Shown piece after piece: positions 26,465 through 37,375 of a DNA stretch of 64,000 nt (the first letter of the stretch is position 1; each line of letters starts with the position of its first letter). Both the position numbers and the translations under genes were made by a program. This DNA is from Eimeria necatrix (taxonomy: Eukaryota > Apicomplexa > Conoidasida > Eucoccidiorida > Eimeriidae). Location of the stretch: contig NW_013654378.1 of NCBI RefSeq assembly GCF_000499385.1, forward strand, positions 27,501 through 91,500, written 5' to 3'. The notes under the pieces are model-generated. The model made no database searches. It had not been told where the DNA came from and saw nothing but the letters and a program-made list of their open reading frames with translations.

Positions 26465-26872
26465 AAGTCCAAACTAAAAGTGACATCTTCTGGAAAGCAA
26501 GACAAGGGCGCTTCGTACTCCCACGCAGACGGCAGCTGTACGTACACCCCAGGGGCCCCTCCAGACTCGGGGGCCCCGGGGGCCCCCGGGGCCCCCGAGG
26601 GGGCCCCCTCGGGGGCCCCAGGGGCCCCTGAGGCCCCTGGGGCCCCTGAGGCTTCGGGGGCCCCTGGGGCTTGGGGGGCCCCCGGGGCCCCGGGGGCCCC
26701 GGGGGCCCCGGGGGCCCCCGGGGTTGGGGTGTGGGAGAGGGTTTGGGGTTTGGGGGTTTTGGGGTTAGGGTTTGGAAAGGGTTTGTGGTGGAGTTCCAAG
26801 TGGAGGGCCTGGGACTTGTAATGTTCTTTTAAACTCCTCGCAGCAACTCTTACCAGCGCTAGCTGCCGGCCT

Positions 26873-26910
<38 letters not shown>

Positions 26911-27609
26911 GCAGCAGCAGCAGCAGCGGCAGCAGCAGCAGCAGCGGAGGCGGCGGGAGTAGGGGCTTCCGTTGGGTTTGGGGTTTGGAGGTTGGCGGTT
27001 AGGGTTTAGGGTTTAGGGTTTAGGGTTTGGGGCTGGAAGATAGAAGATAAATAAATTAGAAAGCTTTTTTGGATTTCGGAAATAGAAAATAAATCAAATT
27101 GAAAAAAAGAAAATTCGAAAAAGAAATAAAACAGCAGCAGCACTTTCTGATTAAAGAAAATCAAATACATAAGCGGACAATTAAATAAATCAAAAACAAA
27201 CAAATAAATAAAATAATCAAATAGAATAAATCAACTAAATAAATAAACAAATAAATAATCAAATAAATAAACAAATAAATAAATTAATAATAAATAAATA
27301 AACAAATAAATAAATAAATAAATAAATACATAAATAAACAAATAAACAAATAAACAAACAAACAAATAAATAAATAAATAAATAAATAAATAGCTTTTGG
27401 AGGCATTCCTTGGGTGTCTGCGGTGTACGTACACCTGGTGCATGCGCGGCAGGTGTACGTACACCTGAACTCACCGAGGCCGAGGTAGCTTTTGGCGAAC
27501 AAAAGAAAATATTTATTTTGCAATTTGAGAAGTTTTAAATCTGAATGGCCTTTGACGGGCAGCAAGAAGTTGCTGCCCCCTTCAGTTTCGGGTGTACGTA
27601 CACCCGAAA

Positions 27610-27662
<53 letters not shown>

Positions 27663-27921
27663 TCCGGCAGCAGCGACAGCGGCAGCTCGAAAACCACCTG
27701 CGCCGAAGCTCCCCCCATTTCAACCATTGCTGCTGTGCTTCTCTTCGTTGCTGCTGCTGCTCCCTCCCCGCTGCTGCTGCTGCTGCTGCTACTGCTCTCG
27801 CTGCTGCTGCTGCTGCTCTCGCTGCTGCTGCTACTGCTATCGCTGCTGCTGCTCTCGCCGCTGCTGCTGCTGCTCTCGCTGCCGCTGCCGCTGCCCTCGC
27901 CGCTGCTGCTGCTGCTCTCGC

Positions 27922-27970
<49 letters not shown>

Positions 27971-28573
27971 AGTGACCATGAGGAGGTGGGGCTCGAGGGC
28001 CCCCAAGAGCTGGTTGAGGGCGAGCCAGCCGAGGGCCCCCTCTTCGTGGCCTGTCAGTACACCGCAGGAGGCCCCCGGGACGAACTTGAGACCCCACAAG
28101 TTCAGTTTGCTGCAGATTGCATGCAGCAGCAGCTGCTGCTGCTGCTGCTGCAGCGAACGCAGCCCCGCAGTGCCCCTGAAGAAAAGAAAAGTCTCCGCTC
28201 TTTCTGCTGCTGCTGGCACTGCAGCAAACACGAACTGCTGCAGCTGCTGTACGTACACCCCGAGCGAGCGGCTCTCTGCTGCGTCGCTGTGAAACTTCTC
28301 TCCACTTGTCGCCACTTCTTTCTTTTCTTCTTTTTCTTTTTCTTTTTCTTTTTCTTTTTCTTTTTCTTTTTCTTTTTCCAACTCCAGATCTTCTTCTTCA
28401 GAGTCTTCGAAGTTGTCCACAAAAGCCGTCACTCCGGGGCTTATTCGCTTCGTTGCTGCTGCTGGCAGCTCCACCTGCAGCGCGGGGGGCCCCGCGGGGT
28501 GTAGGTGTAGTTGTACACATAGACCCGAGTGCCGGTGCTGCCTGCATCAATTACTACTGCTTTCCTCCTTATA

Positions 28574-28616
<43 letters not shown>

Positions 28617-28680
28617 CGAAGGGCCCCCGGAGGAGCGAAAACAGGAGAAAGAGGATGAGGGGCCCCCAGGTGCGGGCCAT
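21345..28680 (-). CDS. GDA1/CD39-family nucleoside phosphatase with HDEL tail
   Basis: Probably an ER-lumen nucleoside diphosphatase like ENTPD5, which hydrolyses UDP or GDP left by lumenal glycosyltransferases. Exons from the start: 28680-27475, 26870-26854 (17 nt), 26535-26404, 26306-26031, 24520-24422, 23414-23263, 22869-22794, 21530-21345, about 714 residues. The N-terminus [19 protein letters not shown] is a signal peptide. Apyrase conserved regions: ACR1 [18 protein letters not shown]2 [12 protein letters not shown]3 [19 protein letters not shown]4 [15 protein letters not shown]5 EVSWTTG. C-terminus SSPLHDEL is an ER-retrieval signal. Insertions between the ACRs are an EK repeat (from TTTTTC units at 28322-28378), poly-Ser and poly-Gln. 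Oddities: the frame shifts between about 28475 and 28520 in a GGGGCCCCCC run, after YNYTYTPRG and before LQVELP; the exon ending at 24422 is followed by GAAAGA instead of a GT donor; the join 26404/26306 is the least certain. The gene is convergent with NOG1. The family call is firm; the substrate is inferred. Confidence 0.9.
21531..22793. repeat. AATTCAAAATTAAT tandem array in the last phosphatase intron
   Basis: About 400 bp (21540-21950) of a 12- to 14-bp unit, ATTCAAAATTAAT with variants ATTTAAAATTAAT, then TTAA repeats with ACTAATC spacers to about 22320. The rest is AT-rich, with palindromes at 22685 and 22724. Splice signals at both ends mark the whole stretch as an intron. Confidence 0.75.
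22870..24421. repeat. CAG and (AAAT)n-rich introns of the phosphatase
   Basis: The introns on either side of exon 23263-23414 hold CAG tracts (23037-23110, 23186-23254, 23482-23530 and 23594-23706) and a long A-rich run of AAATAAAT units (23820-24400). Apart from the exon, no coding signal was found. Confidence 0.65.
24521..26030. repeat. AT-rich simple-sequence intron of the phosphatase
   Basis: About 1.5 kb of AATAAA, TGAATTAAAA and AATTAAATT repeats. At 24760-25040 a unit of about 50 bp (AATGATTAATTTAAATGAAT...) recurs at least five times. There are no open frames. Confidence 0.8.
26548..26725. repeat. GGGGCCCC array in a phosphatase intron
   Basis: A GGGGGCCCC-type array between the 17-nt microexon and the next exon. 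Its end toward that exon is the palindrome whose minus-strand copy reads GTGTACGTACAG and supplies the acceptor AG. Confidence 0.8.
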
Positions 28681-28689
28681 AGTTAAGGG

Positions 28690-30720
28690 GCCCCGGGGTG
28701 GCGCGTGGGTCAGCCGTGGGCAGCGGGGAGGCCGCGGGCGCAGCAGCAGAACATGTGTGCAGGAAGTTGCAAAAGGGGCGGAAGGAGCAGCAGCTGGAGC
28801 TTCTGCTGCAGATCTGAGGAATAAAAGAAGAAATAAATCGAGGAATACCTTTTGGAAGGGAAAGAGGCGGAGAAGAAAGCGCGAAAAGCCGCGGGCTTCA
28901 GCTGCGGTCAGGTCCGCGGGAACGAGGGAACAACTGCGAGAATCCGCGCGATCCTGGGAATTTTCGAAGTTCCCAAGACCAATTGGTCCCAGAAATGCAA
29001 AAAGATTCTCTAAATGCAGTTATTTCCTCCGTTTAGAAAGTGGATTTCAGTGACGGGGTGGTGGCGTTGGCCGCAGCATGCTCAGCTGTACGTACACCTC
29101 GCGGCGCGGCTGCGCCCGCGACTGCAGCCGCCGCATCTTCACTTTTTAAATTATATTTTATTTCATTTTTTCCGTTAAATTTGAAATTTAATTTCGAATT
29201 TAACCCCCGGAAAGCTCCGACAGCCTGCGGACTGCCGCCGCCCGCTGCCCGGACACCCCCCAGGGCGCCGAGTCCGCAGCGAAATGAGTAAATTTGGTCT
29301 TTGGGATTATTTCAAAAGAAAAGAATTTCTGAAAACTATTTAAAGTCTTTTAAATGACAAATTCAGCAGCTGCTGCTGCCGACTTCGCCGCAAGACACAG
29401 TTCATTAAGTTCAGCTTCGGAAGTTCTTAACAACGCACTTTGCAAAATGAGAAAACAGCAACAAGACACGAAGCAGCAGCAGCAAACGGCAGCAGCAGCA
29501 GCAGCAACGCTGCAGCATATCAGCAGCAACAAAGTTGAAAACTCCTTTTTTATCTTTCGGAAATTATCCTTTTTCCTTTTTCTGGACTTTTATTTATTTA
29601 TCTTTTGCAACTTTTTTGCCTCACAAAACCATGAGGATAAAAGGAAACAAAAAGATAAATAAAACACTTATGAATTAATTGCATGCGCCTCCAGGCCTGC
29701 ACTAAAATGTGCTATTTGTGTATTTTTAATTAATTAATTAATTAATTAATTAATTAATTAATTTGTTTATTTATTATTTATTTATTATTTGTAATCCTTT
29801 TGATGTTCTGGACTTCTAAATAGTCTTTTTGTTTATTTGAAAAGCTCCAAAAAAAAAAATGGAGAAAACATTCTTTTGATTGCAAATGAAGAAATGGAGT
29901 GTACGTACACCTGGGGAAGCTCAAAAGCCAAAAGCTCTTCCATTTCATTTAAATTTAAAAGTCTTCTATTTCATTTAAATTTAAAAATAAAACAGAGTTC
30001 AAATGAGAAACTTTCTTTTTAAACTGGAAATGAAATTCAAATGAGAAAGACAGTCTTCAGCCGCAGCAGCAGCAGCTGCTGCAGCAGCAGCAGCAGCTGC
30101 TGCTGCTGCTGCTGCTGCTTTGTAAGGGTAAATTATAAAAGAGGAAATGAACTCAATTTAAATGACTTATTTATTTACACAAATGCATCCCCGCAATCTG
30201 CGGTGTCTGTACACCTCAATTTCAAACAAACAAATGGAACTTCTTCCTTATTAATAAATACATACAAAAATTGTGGCAGCAGCAGCTGCAGCAGGAACAG
30301 CTGCTGCTGCTGAAGCAACAGCAGCACTGCTGCAACAGCTGCAGCAGCTGCAGCAACAACAGCAGCAACACGAAAAGCTGCAACGCCAACAACAGCTGCA
30401 GCAGCAACACCTGCAACGCCAGTAGCTGCAGCACCAACTGCTGCAGCAAGAGCTGCTGCAGCAGCAACAGCTGGCGCAACAACAGCTGCAGCACGAACGA
30501 CAGCAGCTGCAGCAACAGCTGCAGCAGCAGCAGCAGCAGCTGCTGCTGCTGCTGCAGCAACAACGGCAGCAGCAAATTCCGTTGGAGAAGCACTGTAAAT
30601 GAAAATGCAATTACTTTCCGTGCATGCATTTGCATAAAGTCTGTTTGCTGCTGCTAATTAGAAAACGAAGTCAAATGGTTTAATTAAATTCACAATTGAA
30701 TATTTAATTTGCATTTAATT
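28690..30720. other. Spacer upstream of the phosphatase
   Basis: Mixed sequence with no convincing gene. It includes palindromes at 29086 (CTGTACGTACAC) and 29899, a (TTAA)n run at 29729-29762, a 26-bp tandem repeat of CTTCCATTTCATTTAAATTTAAAA type at 29935-29990, and an interrupted CAG/CAACAG block at 30275-30590. The region just above 28680 should hold the phosphatase promoter. Confidence 0.5.
29354..29545 (+). CDS. Possible small exon, hypothetical
   Basis: From an ATG at 29354 the + frame reads MTNSAAAAADFAARHSS, then SSASEVLNNALCKMRKQQQ, and a glutamine/alanine tail to about 29545, where the sequence turns AT-rich and reads phenylalanine-rich. The non-repeat helical part looks coding, but no partner exon or family was found. 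Confidence 0.25.
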
Positions 30721-30737
30721 TGAATTACTTGTCTGTG

Positions 30738-30813
30738 GTGTACGTACACCCCAGCGCAGCCACCTGGCTCACGAGGTGTACGTACACCTCAGCGCAGCCA
30801 CCTGGCTCGTTCG
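30738..30813. repeat. 38-bp tandem duplication carrying the palindrome
   Basis: GTGTACGTACACC followed by CCAGCGCAGCCACCTGGCTC occurs twice, with palindromes at 30738 and 30776. It shows that the palindrome can spread or be duplicated together with its flank. Confidence 0.85.
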
Positions 30814-30904
30814 CGGTGTTTTCTTTTCGTTCATATTTATTTATTTTCGGCTTTTTTGGAATAAATAAATCAATTTTAAATTTAAATTTAATTAATAATG
30901 CAAT

Positions 30905-31454
30905 TTATTCATTTGCAGACTTGGATCTGGTGAATTTGCTCTTCAACTTTGCCAGAAAAGACACTGGAAAGCTGCGGCTTTTTTTGACTTTTGCAGAATC
31001 TTCTTTGAAGTATAAATAGTCTTTTTCATTCCAATTATTATTTATTTTATTTTCTTTTGGTTTTAAATAAGTTGCTGCTTCTTTAAAAGCCATTCTTTCT
31101 TTGTTCATTTGCTGCTGCGGGTTCACCCAGGAGGCTGGGGGAGGCCCCGGGTTCGTTGCTGCTCGTGCTGCTGCTGCTGCTGCTGCTGCTGCTCCTGCTG
31201 CTGTCATGGCGCGAATTGCTGCTGCTGCTTCCGTCCCGCCCCAACGCCCGCCAGGCGCATAAGCTTCTTGTTTTGTATTTACTTTTGTTTCTTTTTTCTT
31301 TTCATCTTTTTTCTTTTCATCTTTTTTCTTTTCTTTTTTCTTTTTCTCAATATTTGCTGCTGCATGCAAATCCCCAGCTTCCCCATCTTCTGCAGCAGCC
31401 CCCTTCCGCCTCCCCCACCAGCTGCTCCTCCTCTTGGTTTCCTTGCTGCTGCCC

Positions 31455-31487
<33 letters not shown>

Positions 31488-31887
31488 TCCCCGTTTGCTG
31501 CTGCTGCTGCTCTCCCCCGCGTCAGCAGCTTCTTAAAATCTGCTGAACCCTCCGGTACCCTCCCAAAGTAAGCTTCTGCAGTACTCATATGACGGGGGCC
31601 CCTGCTGCCTGCAGCAGGGGGCCCCCCTGGGGGCCCCCCCGGGGGCCCCCCTGGGGGCCCCCCTGGGGGCCCCCCCGGGGGCCCCCCTGGGGGGCCCCTG
31701 AGCCCTCCCGCTGCAGCTGCAGAGCTTGTAGTGTAGTAACGCAGGGGCCACAGCTGCTGCTGCTGGGGGCCCCCAGGCTGTGGGAAGCTGCTGCTCTTTC
31801 GAGCAGCAGCAGCAGCAGCAGCAGCAGCAGGCACTTGGTCAGGAAAAACGACTCCCCTTGCTTGGCGGGGCCTTGCTGCCACTTTCT

Positions 31888-31922
<35 letters not shown>

Positions 31923-32123
31923 GGGGGGCCCCCCAAAGGCAAACATGCTGAGGGCCCCTTGAGAGTGCGCACTGAGAAGAGCTGCAGGGGCTTTCCCCTT
32001 TTGCTGCGGCGGCGTGCTGCTGCAGCAGCAGCTGCTGCTGGTGCTGCAGCAGCAGCTGCTGCTGAACTGCCTTTTGTTTTCTTTTCGTTGCTTGCCCTAG
32101 TTGTGTCTTTCTGGGGGAACGTA

Positions 32124-32174
<51 letters not shown>

Positions 32175-32444
32175 TCCTGCTCATCCGCTGCATGCGCGCT
32201 CCAAGCATCCTCAGGCGGCGCTTCAGCTTCTGCTGCTGCTGCAGACGCTGCTGCTGCGCGTGCTGCTGCTGCTGCTGCTGCACTCTCCGGTAGAAGTTCG
32301 CCGCCCTCAATAGCCTGCAGTGGCTGCCAAGGCGCTGCAGCAGCAGCAGCAACTGCTGCTGCTGCTGCTGCAGGGCTTAGGATGGGGGGCAGCGCTGCTG
32401 CAGCTTCTCCGTTGCAGCTGCGTAGTCGAGTAAGAGGTGTCCCT

Positions 32445-32486
<42 letters not shown>

Positions 32487-32782
32487 GAAGCAAAGAGTAA
32501 GTATGCACGGCTAATACAGCAGCACGTGTGGGGCCACTGCAGCAGCAGCAATGTGGTTTTTTATTTTATTATTGCTGCTAGAAGACAGTTCCATATTAGC
32601 AGCAGCATTATATTGAAAATATAATAATTAAATAAACAAATAATGCAAAATATTATTTGTGGCTGAAGCAGCAAAGAGCAGCAGCAAACAGAAGCAGCAA
32701 CATCTTTGCTGCAGCAGCTACAGAAAGACAAACCTTCAACAGCTCTGAAGCCCCCCTTCCTAGGGCCCAGGAAGCTGCTGCC

Positions 32783-32830
<48 letters not shown>

Positions 32831-33016
32831 AGCTGCTGCAGCCTGGACCACTTCGAACTTCCTTAGGAACTGCACTGACTGCGTGCTGCTGCTGCTGCTG
32901 CTGACGTGGGCGCAGACAGCAGCACAAGTTGCCACAAAGGGTACCATGAGGGGCCCCGGGGGCCCCTCGGGGGCCCCTGTGGGGGCCCCCCACTGCTGCG
33001 AGTTGCTTAGGGGGCC

Positions 33017-33056
<40 letters not shown>

Positions 33057-33147
33057 GAAGCACTCCGGGGGCCCCTCTCTGCTGCGCTGCCATAGTGGTC
33101 CCCCTGAAACAAACAGAAAGATGAAAGCGCTGCTAATTAAATAAATT

Positions 33148-33196
<49 letters not shown>

Positions 33197-33808
33197 GAAA
33201 TGCATGCAGCCCCGAAAAGTGAGAAAGTGGTTGCGGTGTATGTACAGCTCGCTTCTGCGCAGGCTTCCTCCTCGCAAACCAGAACTTCTATTATTTATTT
33301 TAATTATTTTCCCATTATTTATTTTTATTATTCCATTTTAAATTTTATTTTCCATTTTTGCATGCAGCTACTCGCCACTATGCACAAGTGCTGCACTTGA
33401 ATTGCTGCATACACCCTGTGCCCTCATCGCCCCATCTCCCTGCTGCAGCAGATCTACCAGGCGAGCCTCTCGAAGCCCCACCTCTCCAGCAGCAAACTCC
33501 TTCACTGCACACAAAACTTGGGCCCTGGCGCTGTGGCTTTCAACCACAAGTCCCCCGCTGCTCCATCTCACGGACTGCGAGACCCTCAGGAAGCTTCCCT
33601 GCGGCTGCAGCAGCAGCTGGGGGGGCCCCCCGCCCCCTGGGGGCCCCCGTGGGGGCCCCCCCAGGGGGGCCCCCCCCTGGGGGGGGCCCCCCCCAGAGGG
33701 GCCCCCCCACGCACTTGCTGCGCCCCCCCAGCCACTTCGAGGGTCCAGGGGGGCCCCCAAGGGCCGCAGGGGGCCCCAGGGGGGCGCTATGGGGCCTGGG
33801 AAGGTCAT
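30905..33808 (-). CDS. Three-exon gene, unknown low-complexity protein
   Basis: Exons 33808-33415, 33103-32852 and 32442-30905 join in consistent phase (phase 1 at both junctions) to about 727 residues. Exon 1 starts at the first ATG after an in-frame stop, has a GGGGCCCC-derived Gly/Pro stretch, then non-repeat sequence with SFLRVSQSVRWSSGG and EVGLREARLVDLLQQGDGAM. Exon 3 is alanine-rich with islands such as LWPLRYYTTSS, MSTAEAYFGRVPEGSADFKK, an EKKKDEKKK repeat from CTTTTTT units, and a basic tail RSFPVSFLAKLKSKFTRSKS. The frame stays open through about 1.5 kb including non-repeat parts, which the two competing frames do not. The exon 1 and 2 choices are less sure. No family is recognised; nothing shows its location in the cell. 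Confidence 0.5.
31595..31700. repeat. GGGGCCCCCC array inside exon 3 of the unknown gene
   Basis: Eight or so GGGGGGCCCC units encode a GGPP repeat in the chosen minus-strand frame, flanked on both sides by non-repeat coding sequence. A related block at 33619-33720 lies in exon 1. Confidence 0.75.
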
Positions 33809-34011
33809 GGGGCTGCGGAAAGCTGCAGCAGATGGGGTCTGTGCAGCATTATGCGAAATGGCGGAAGGAGGGGCTCAAAAAGGCACACATGAGCTCCAAA
33901 GTTCTTCTTTAATTCAACTTTTTACTTTTAATGTCAAATAAAAGAAATAAAAGCGAGAAAGCAGCAGAGGCGCAGCTGATCGCGGCGCGGAACCGATGCT
34001 GTCGGCGGCGG

Positions 34012-34054
<43 letters not shown>

Positions 34055-34420
34055 GCTGTTTTGCCTTCAGCGCAGCTCCAAAGGTAGCTTTTGAGTTTTA
34101 AGAAAGTGAAAATATGCTTTTGAAAGAGTTTTAATGGAAAGAAAGAGTGAAAAGCCGCAGGAGGCGACGCGGGCTGAGCCGTTCCAGTGGGCTGGACACA
34201 CGAGCGCGGTGTGCAGGCCGCGAAATGCGGCAAGGCGAGAAGATCCTCCGCGCCAATTGAATTAAATTGAAAGTCTAATAATTGAAAAGGAAAAAATAAA
34301 TAAAAAAATTCAATTTAAAGGGAAGATCGCGTTGGCGAAGGTGCCGGGCCGGTGTCGGCGTTCGGCGCAGCGGCTGGTGCCTCGTGGCTGCTGGACACTG
34401 CAAGAAGGAGAACATCTTCA

Positions 34421-34503
34421 ACTCATTCTTTTTGTTTAATTACCACTTTAAATCTTCAAAACTCATTCTTTTCGTTTAATTACCACTTTAAATCTTCAAA
34501 AAG
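34421..34503. repeat. 41-bp tandem duplication
   Basis: ACTCATTCTTTTTGTTTAAT and the following ACCACTTTAAATCTTCAAA occur twice with one or two changes. It lies in the spacer (33809-34956) between the divergent unknown genes; nothing else was recognised in that spacer. Confidence 0.75.
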
Positions 34504-34956
34504 AAGTTTTTTTGTGTTTAATAATTCCAATTTTCGAGCTTTCAGCCCCCACGCTTCAGGCGGGCTGCCGCAGCTGCGGAATCTTGCAAGTGTCGGCCTC
34601 CCGGCCGCTCCTCAGCGCAGCGTTTCTCATTCAAATTTAATTTCCTTTCTAAATATTTGAATTACAAATTAAAAAGCCTTTCGAAGCAGCAAATGCTTTC
34701 CGTCTTTGGCGCGGTTCGCCGCTGCGCAGCTGCGGACTCTGCCTGATTCTGCATGCCAGCGGCGGAGTGGCGGCGGCTGATCTGCGGCTTCCAGCGCTCC
34801 TTTTTCCCCCAAAAGCTCCCAAATTTCTTTTTTTACGAAGTTGAATTCGCGGGGAATGCAAAGAGCCGCGGATCTTCCATTTTGAGGGGAGTTTGGGGGC
34901 TCTCGAGCCGGCTCGAGAGCCCAGAAGGTCCCGCCGGCGAGAAAGCTGCAGCGAAA

Positions 34957-35168
34957 ATGGCTTTTTTCGGAGTCAGCACGAACTTAATTAACTGCGGAAC
35001 TCCAAGTCCAAGTCAAAATGCAGAAAGCTGCGAAATGAGTCCTTTCCAGGCCCTCCTGGTGGCCCGCGAAGTTCGCCTGCGAGGCGCTGCTGCAGCGCAG
35101 CGAAACTTCGCCCGCCTCCAGCTCGAGTACAGCAGCGCCTACGCAGCCTACCAGCAGCTCCAGGTCCG

Positions 35169-35223
<55 letters not shown>

Positions 35224-35295
35224 TAGCGGTAGTAGTAGTAGTAGTAGTAGTAGGTAGTACCGGCAGCAGCAGCGCCGTCACCAGGGATAGCGTCA

Positions 35296-35335
<40 letters not shown>

Positions 35336-35447
35336 CGGCAGCAGCAACAGCAGGCGCCCTTGTAGCTGCTGCTTCGTTGCGTGACCTTGGGCAGCAGCAG
35401 CAACTAGCGCTAGCGGAGCAGCAGCCGCACTTGCTTGCTTCGAGCTC

Positions 35448-35517
<70 letters not shown>

Positions 35518-35722
35518 GCAGCAGCAACTTTGGGTGGTTTGCTGCTGCGCAGGCCGATGTTGCTGCTAAGGCCGCAGCTGTGGACTCTTATTTCGAAGGC
35601 CAAGAAGCAGCAGCAAAAGAAGTTTGCGAAAAAGCTGCTGCAGCAAAAGTCCTGCAACTTAAGGAAGGCGGCAACGACTACACCCACCCCAAATACGCAG
35701 CTCTTGTGGCTGGTGAAGTTCT

Positions 35723-35789
<67 letters not shown>

Positions 35790-37208
35790 TTATATTCTTT
35801 TAGTTTGTTTTGTTTGTTTTGTTTCTTTTTGTTCGTTTTTGCGCCAGCTTTCCGCGCATGCATGCAGGGGCGTTCGAGTGTATGCATGCAAACTTAGACT
35901 AGCAGCAAATCTGCATGCAAATTTGCATGCAGATTTGCATGCAAATTTGCATGCAAATCTGCATGCAAAAGCACATATTTAATTCAAGTGTCTTAATTTG
36001 TATCTTTTCATTTGTAATTAAGATATTTAAATATATATGCCTTGCTTTTTTCTTATATATATATATATATATTTATATTTATGTATATATATATATATAT
36101 GCATGCATATCTATGCATGCATTTATATGCATGCATTTATATGCATGCATATATATGCATTTATGTGCATGCATAGGCGTGCATGCATCTGTACATTTGC
36201 ATGCATGCATATATTTGCATGCATATATACATTTATTCACATGCGTATGTTTGCCTGCATGTGTACAGTTATATGCATGCATACATATGCATGCATATGC
36301 ACATTTATTTGCATGCATGCATGCATGCATTTGCATGCATATCTACTTATATTTGCATGCATATATCGCTTTATATGCATGCATGCATTTGCATTCATAT
36401 CTACTTATATTCGCATGCATATATTTGCATGCATATGTAGCTTTATATGCATGCATGCATTTGCATGCATATATATTTATATTTGCATGCATATATAGCT
36501 TTATATGCATGCATGCATTTGCATGCATATATACTTAAATTTGCATGCATGTATTTGCATGCATTAATACATATAAGCAAAAGTGCATGCATGCGTTGGG
36601 GGGCAAGTCTCTTGTGTGTGTCATGAAGTGTTTCTCAGCGGTTTTCTGCGATAAATTGTTTTTTAAAAGCAATTATTTAATTATTTTGAATAAATATTTT
36701 CTTTTTGAAACTTTTTTCTCTCAGGTCTCAGCTCAGACCGCCGGAAAGCTGTAGATGAGCTGTTGGTTCCTTACTTGACTTTCTTGAACGAACTGACAAG
36801 TGCAGAAGACGCGCTTTGGGCGAAACACGGGGCTCTTCAGGCTGCCCAAGTGGGAGTTTGGCATTTATTTTTTAAATTAATTATTTATTTTTGTTTTTTA
36901 ATGATTAATAAAACAAATAAATCCATTTAAACACTTCTTTGCATCCTGGACTTGCATGCAGCTGAACTCTTTGCCTATTTGCTGCTGCATTTGCTTTTTT
37001 CTGTTTGAATTTGCTGCTTGTTTTGAGTCTATTTTGTTTGCTTTTTTGATTCTTTCTGTCTCTTGTTCACTTTTATTGATTCTTTTCTTTTTAGTTTTGA
37101 TGCGTTTGCTGCTGCTGCATCTTCTTGCTGCATTATTTGAACTTGATGAGTAAATATGGAGCATTTAGAGGGTGTTGCAGCATTTGGCACGCAGATTGCT
37201 GCTGCTTT

Positions 37209-37249
<41 letters not shown>

Positions 37250-37329
37250 AAGCTGCTGCTATTGCTGCTGCGGGTGCTGCTGGTGCACTGCGCAAACGAT
37301 GCTGGCGACACCTTTGGTATGCACTAATT

Positions 37330-37375
<46 letters not shown>

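Noticed and set aside
31585..32352. Basic frame with KLKRRLRMLGARMQRMSRRQ in exon 3 of the three-exon gene
   Set aside because: It is interrupted by a stop just upstream and does not continue to the coding-like C-terminus; the chosen frame stays open for 1.5 kb.
33358..33912. Plus-strand gene ending QHYAKWRKEGLKKAHMSSKVLL
   Set aside because: The tail looks coding-like, but upstream parts are Pro/Ser/His/Cys-rich like an antisense frame, and the minus model is phase-consistent. Strand remains the weak point here.
35859..36595. Long Met-His-Ala-Cys-Ile open frames on both strands
   Set aside because: They arise from the TGCATGCA array and lie inside an intron defined by phased exons.
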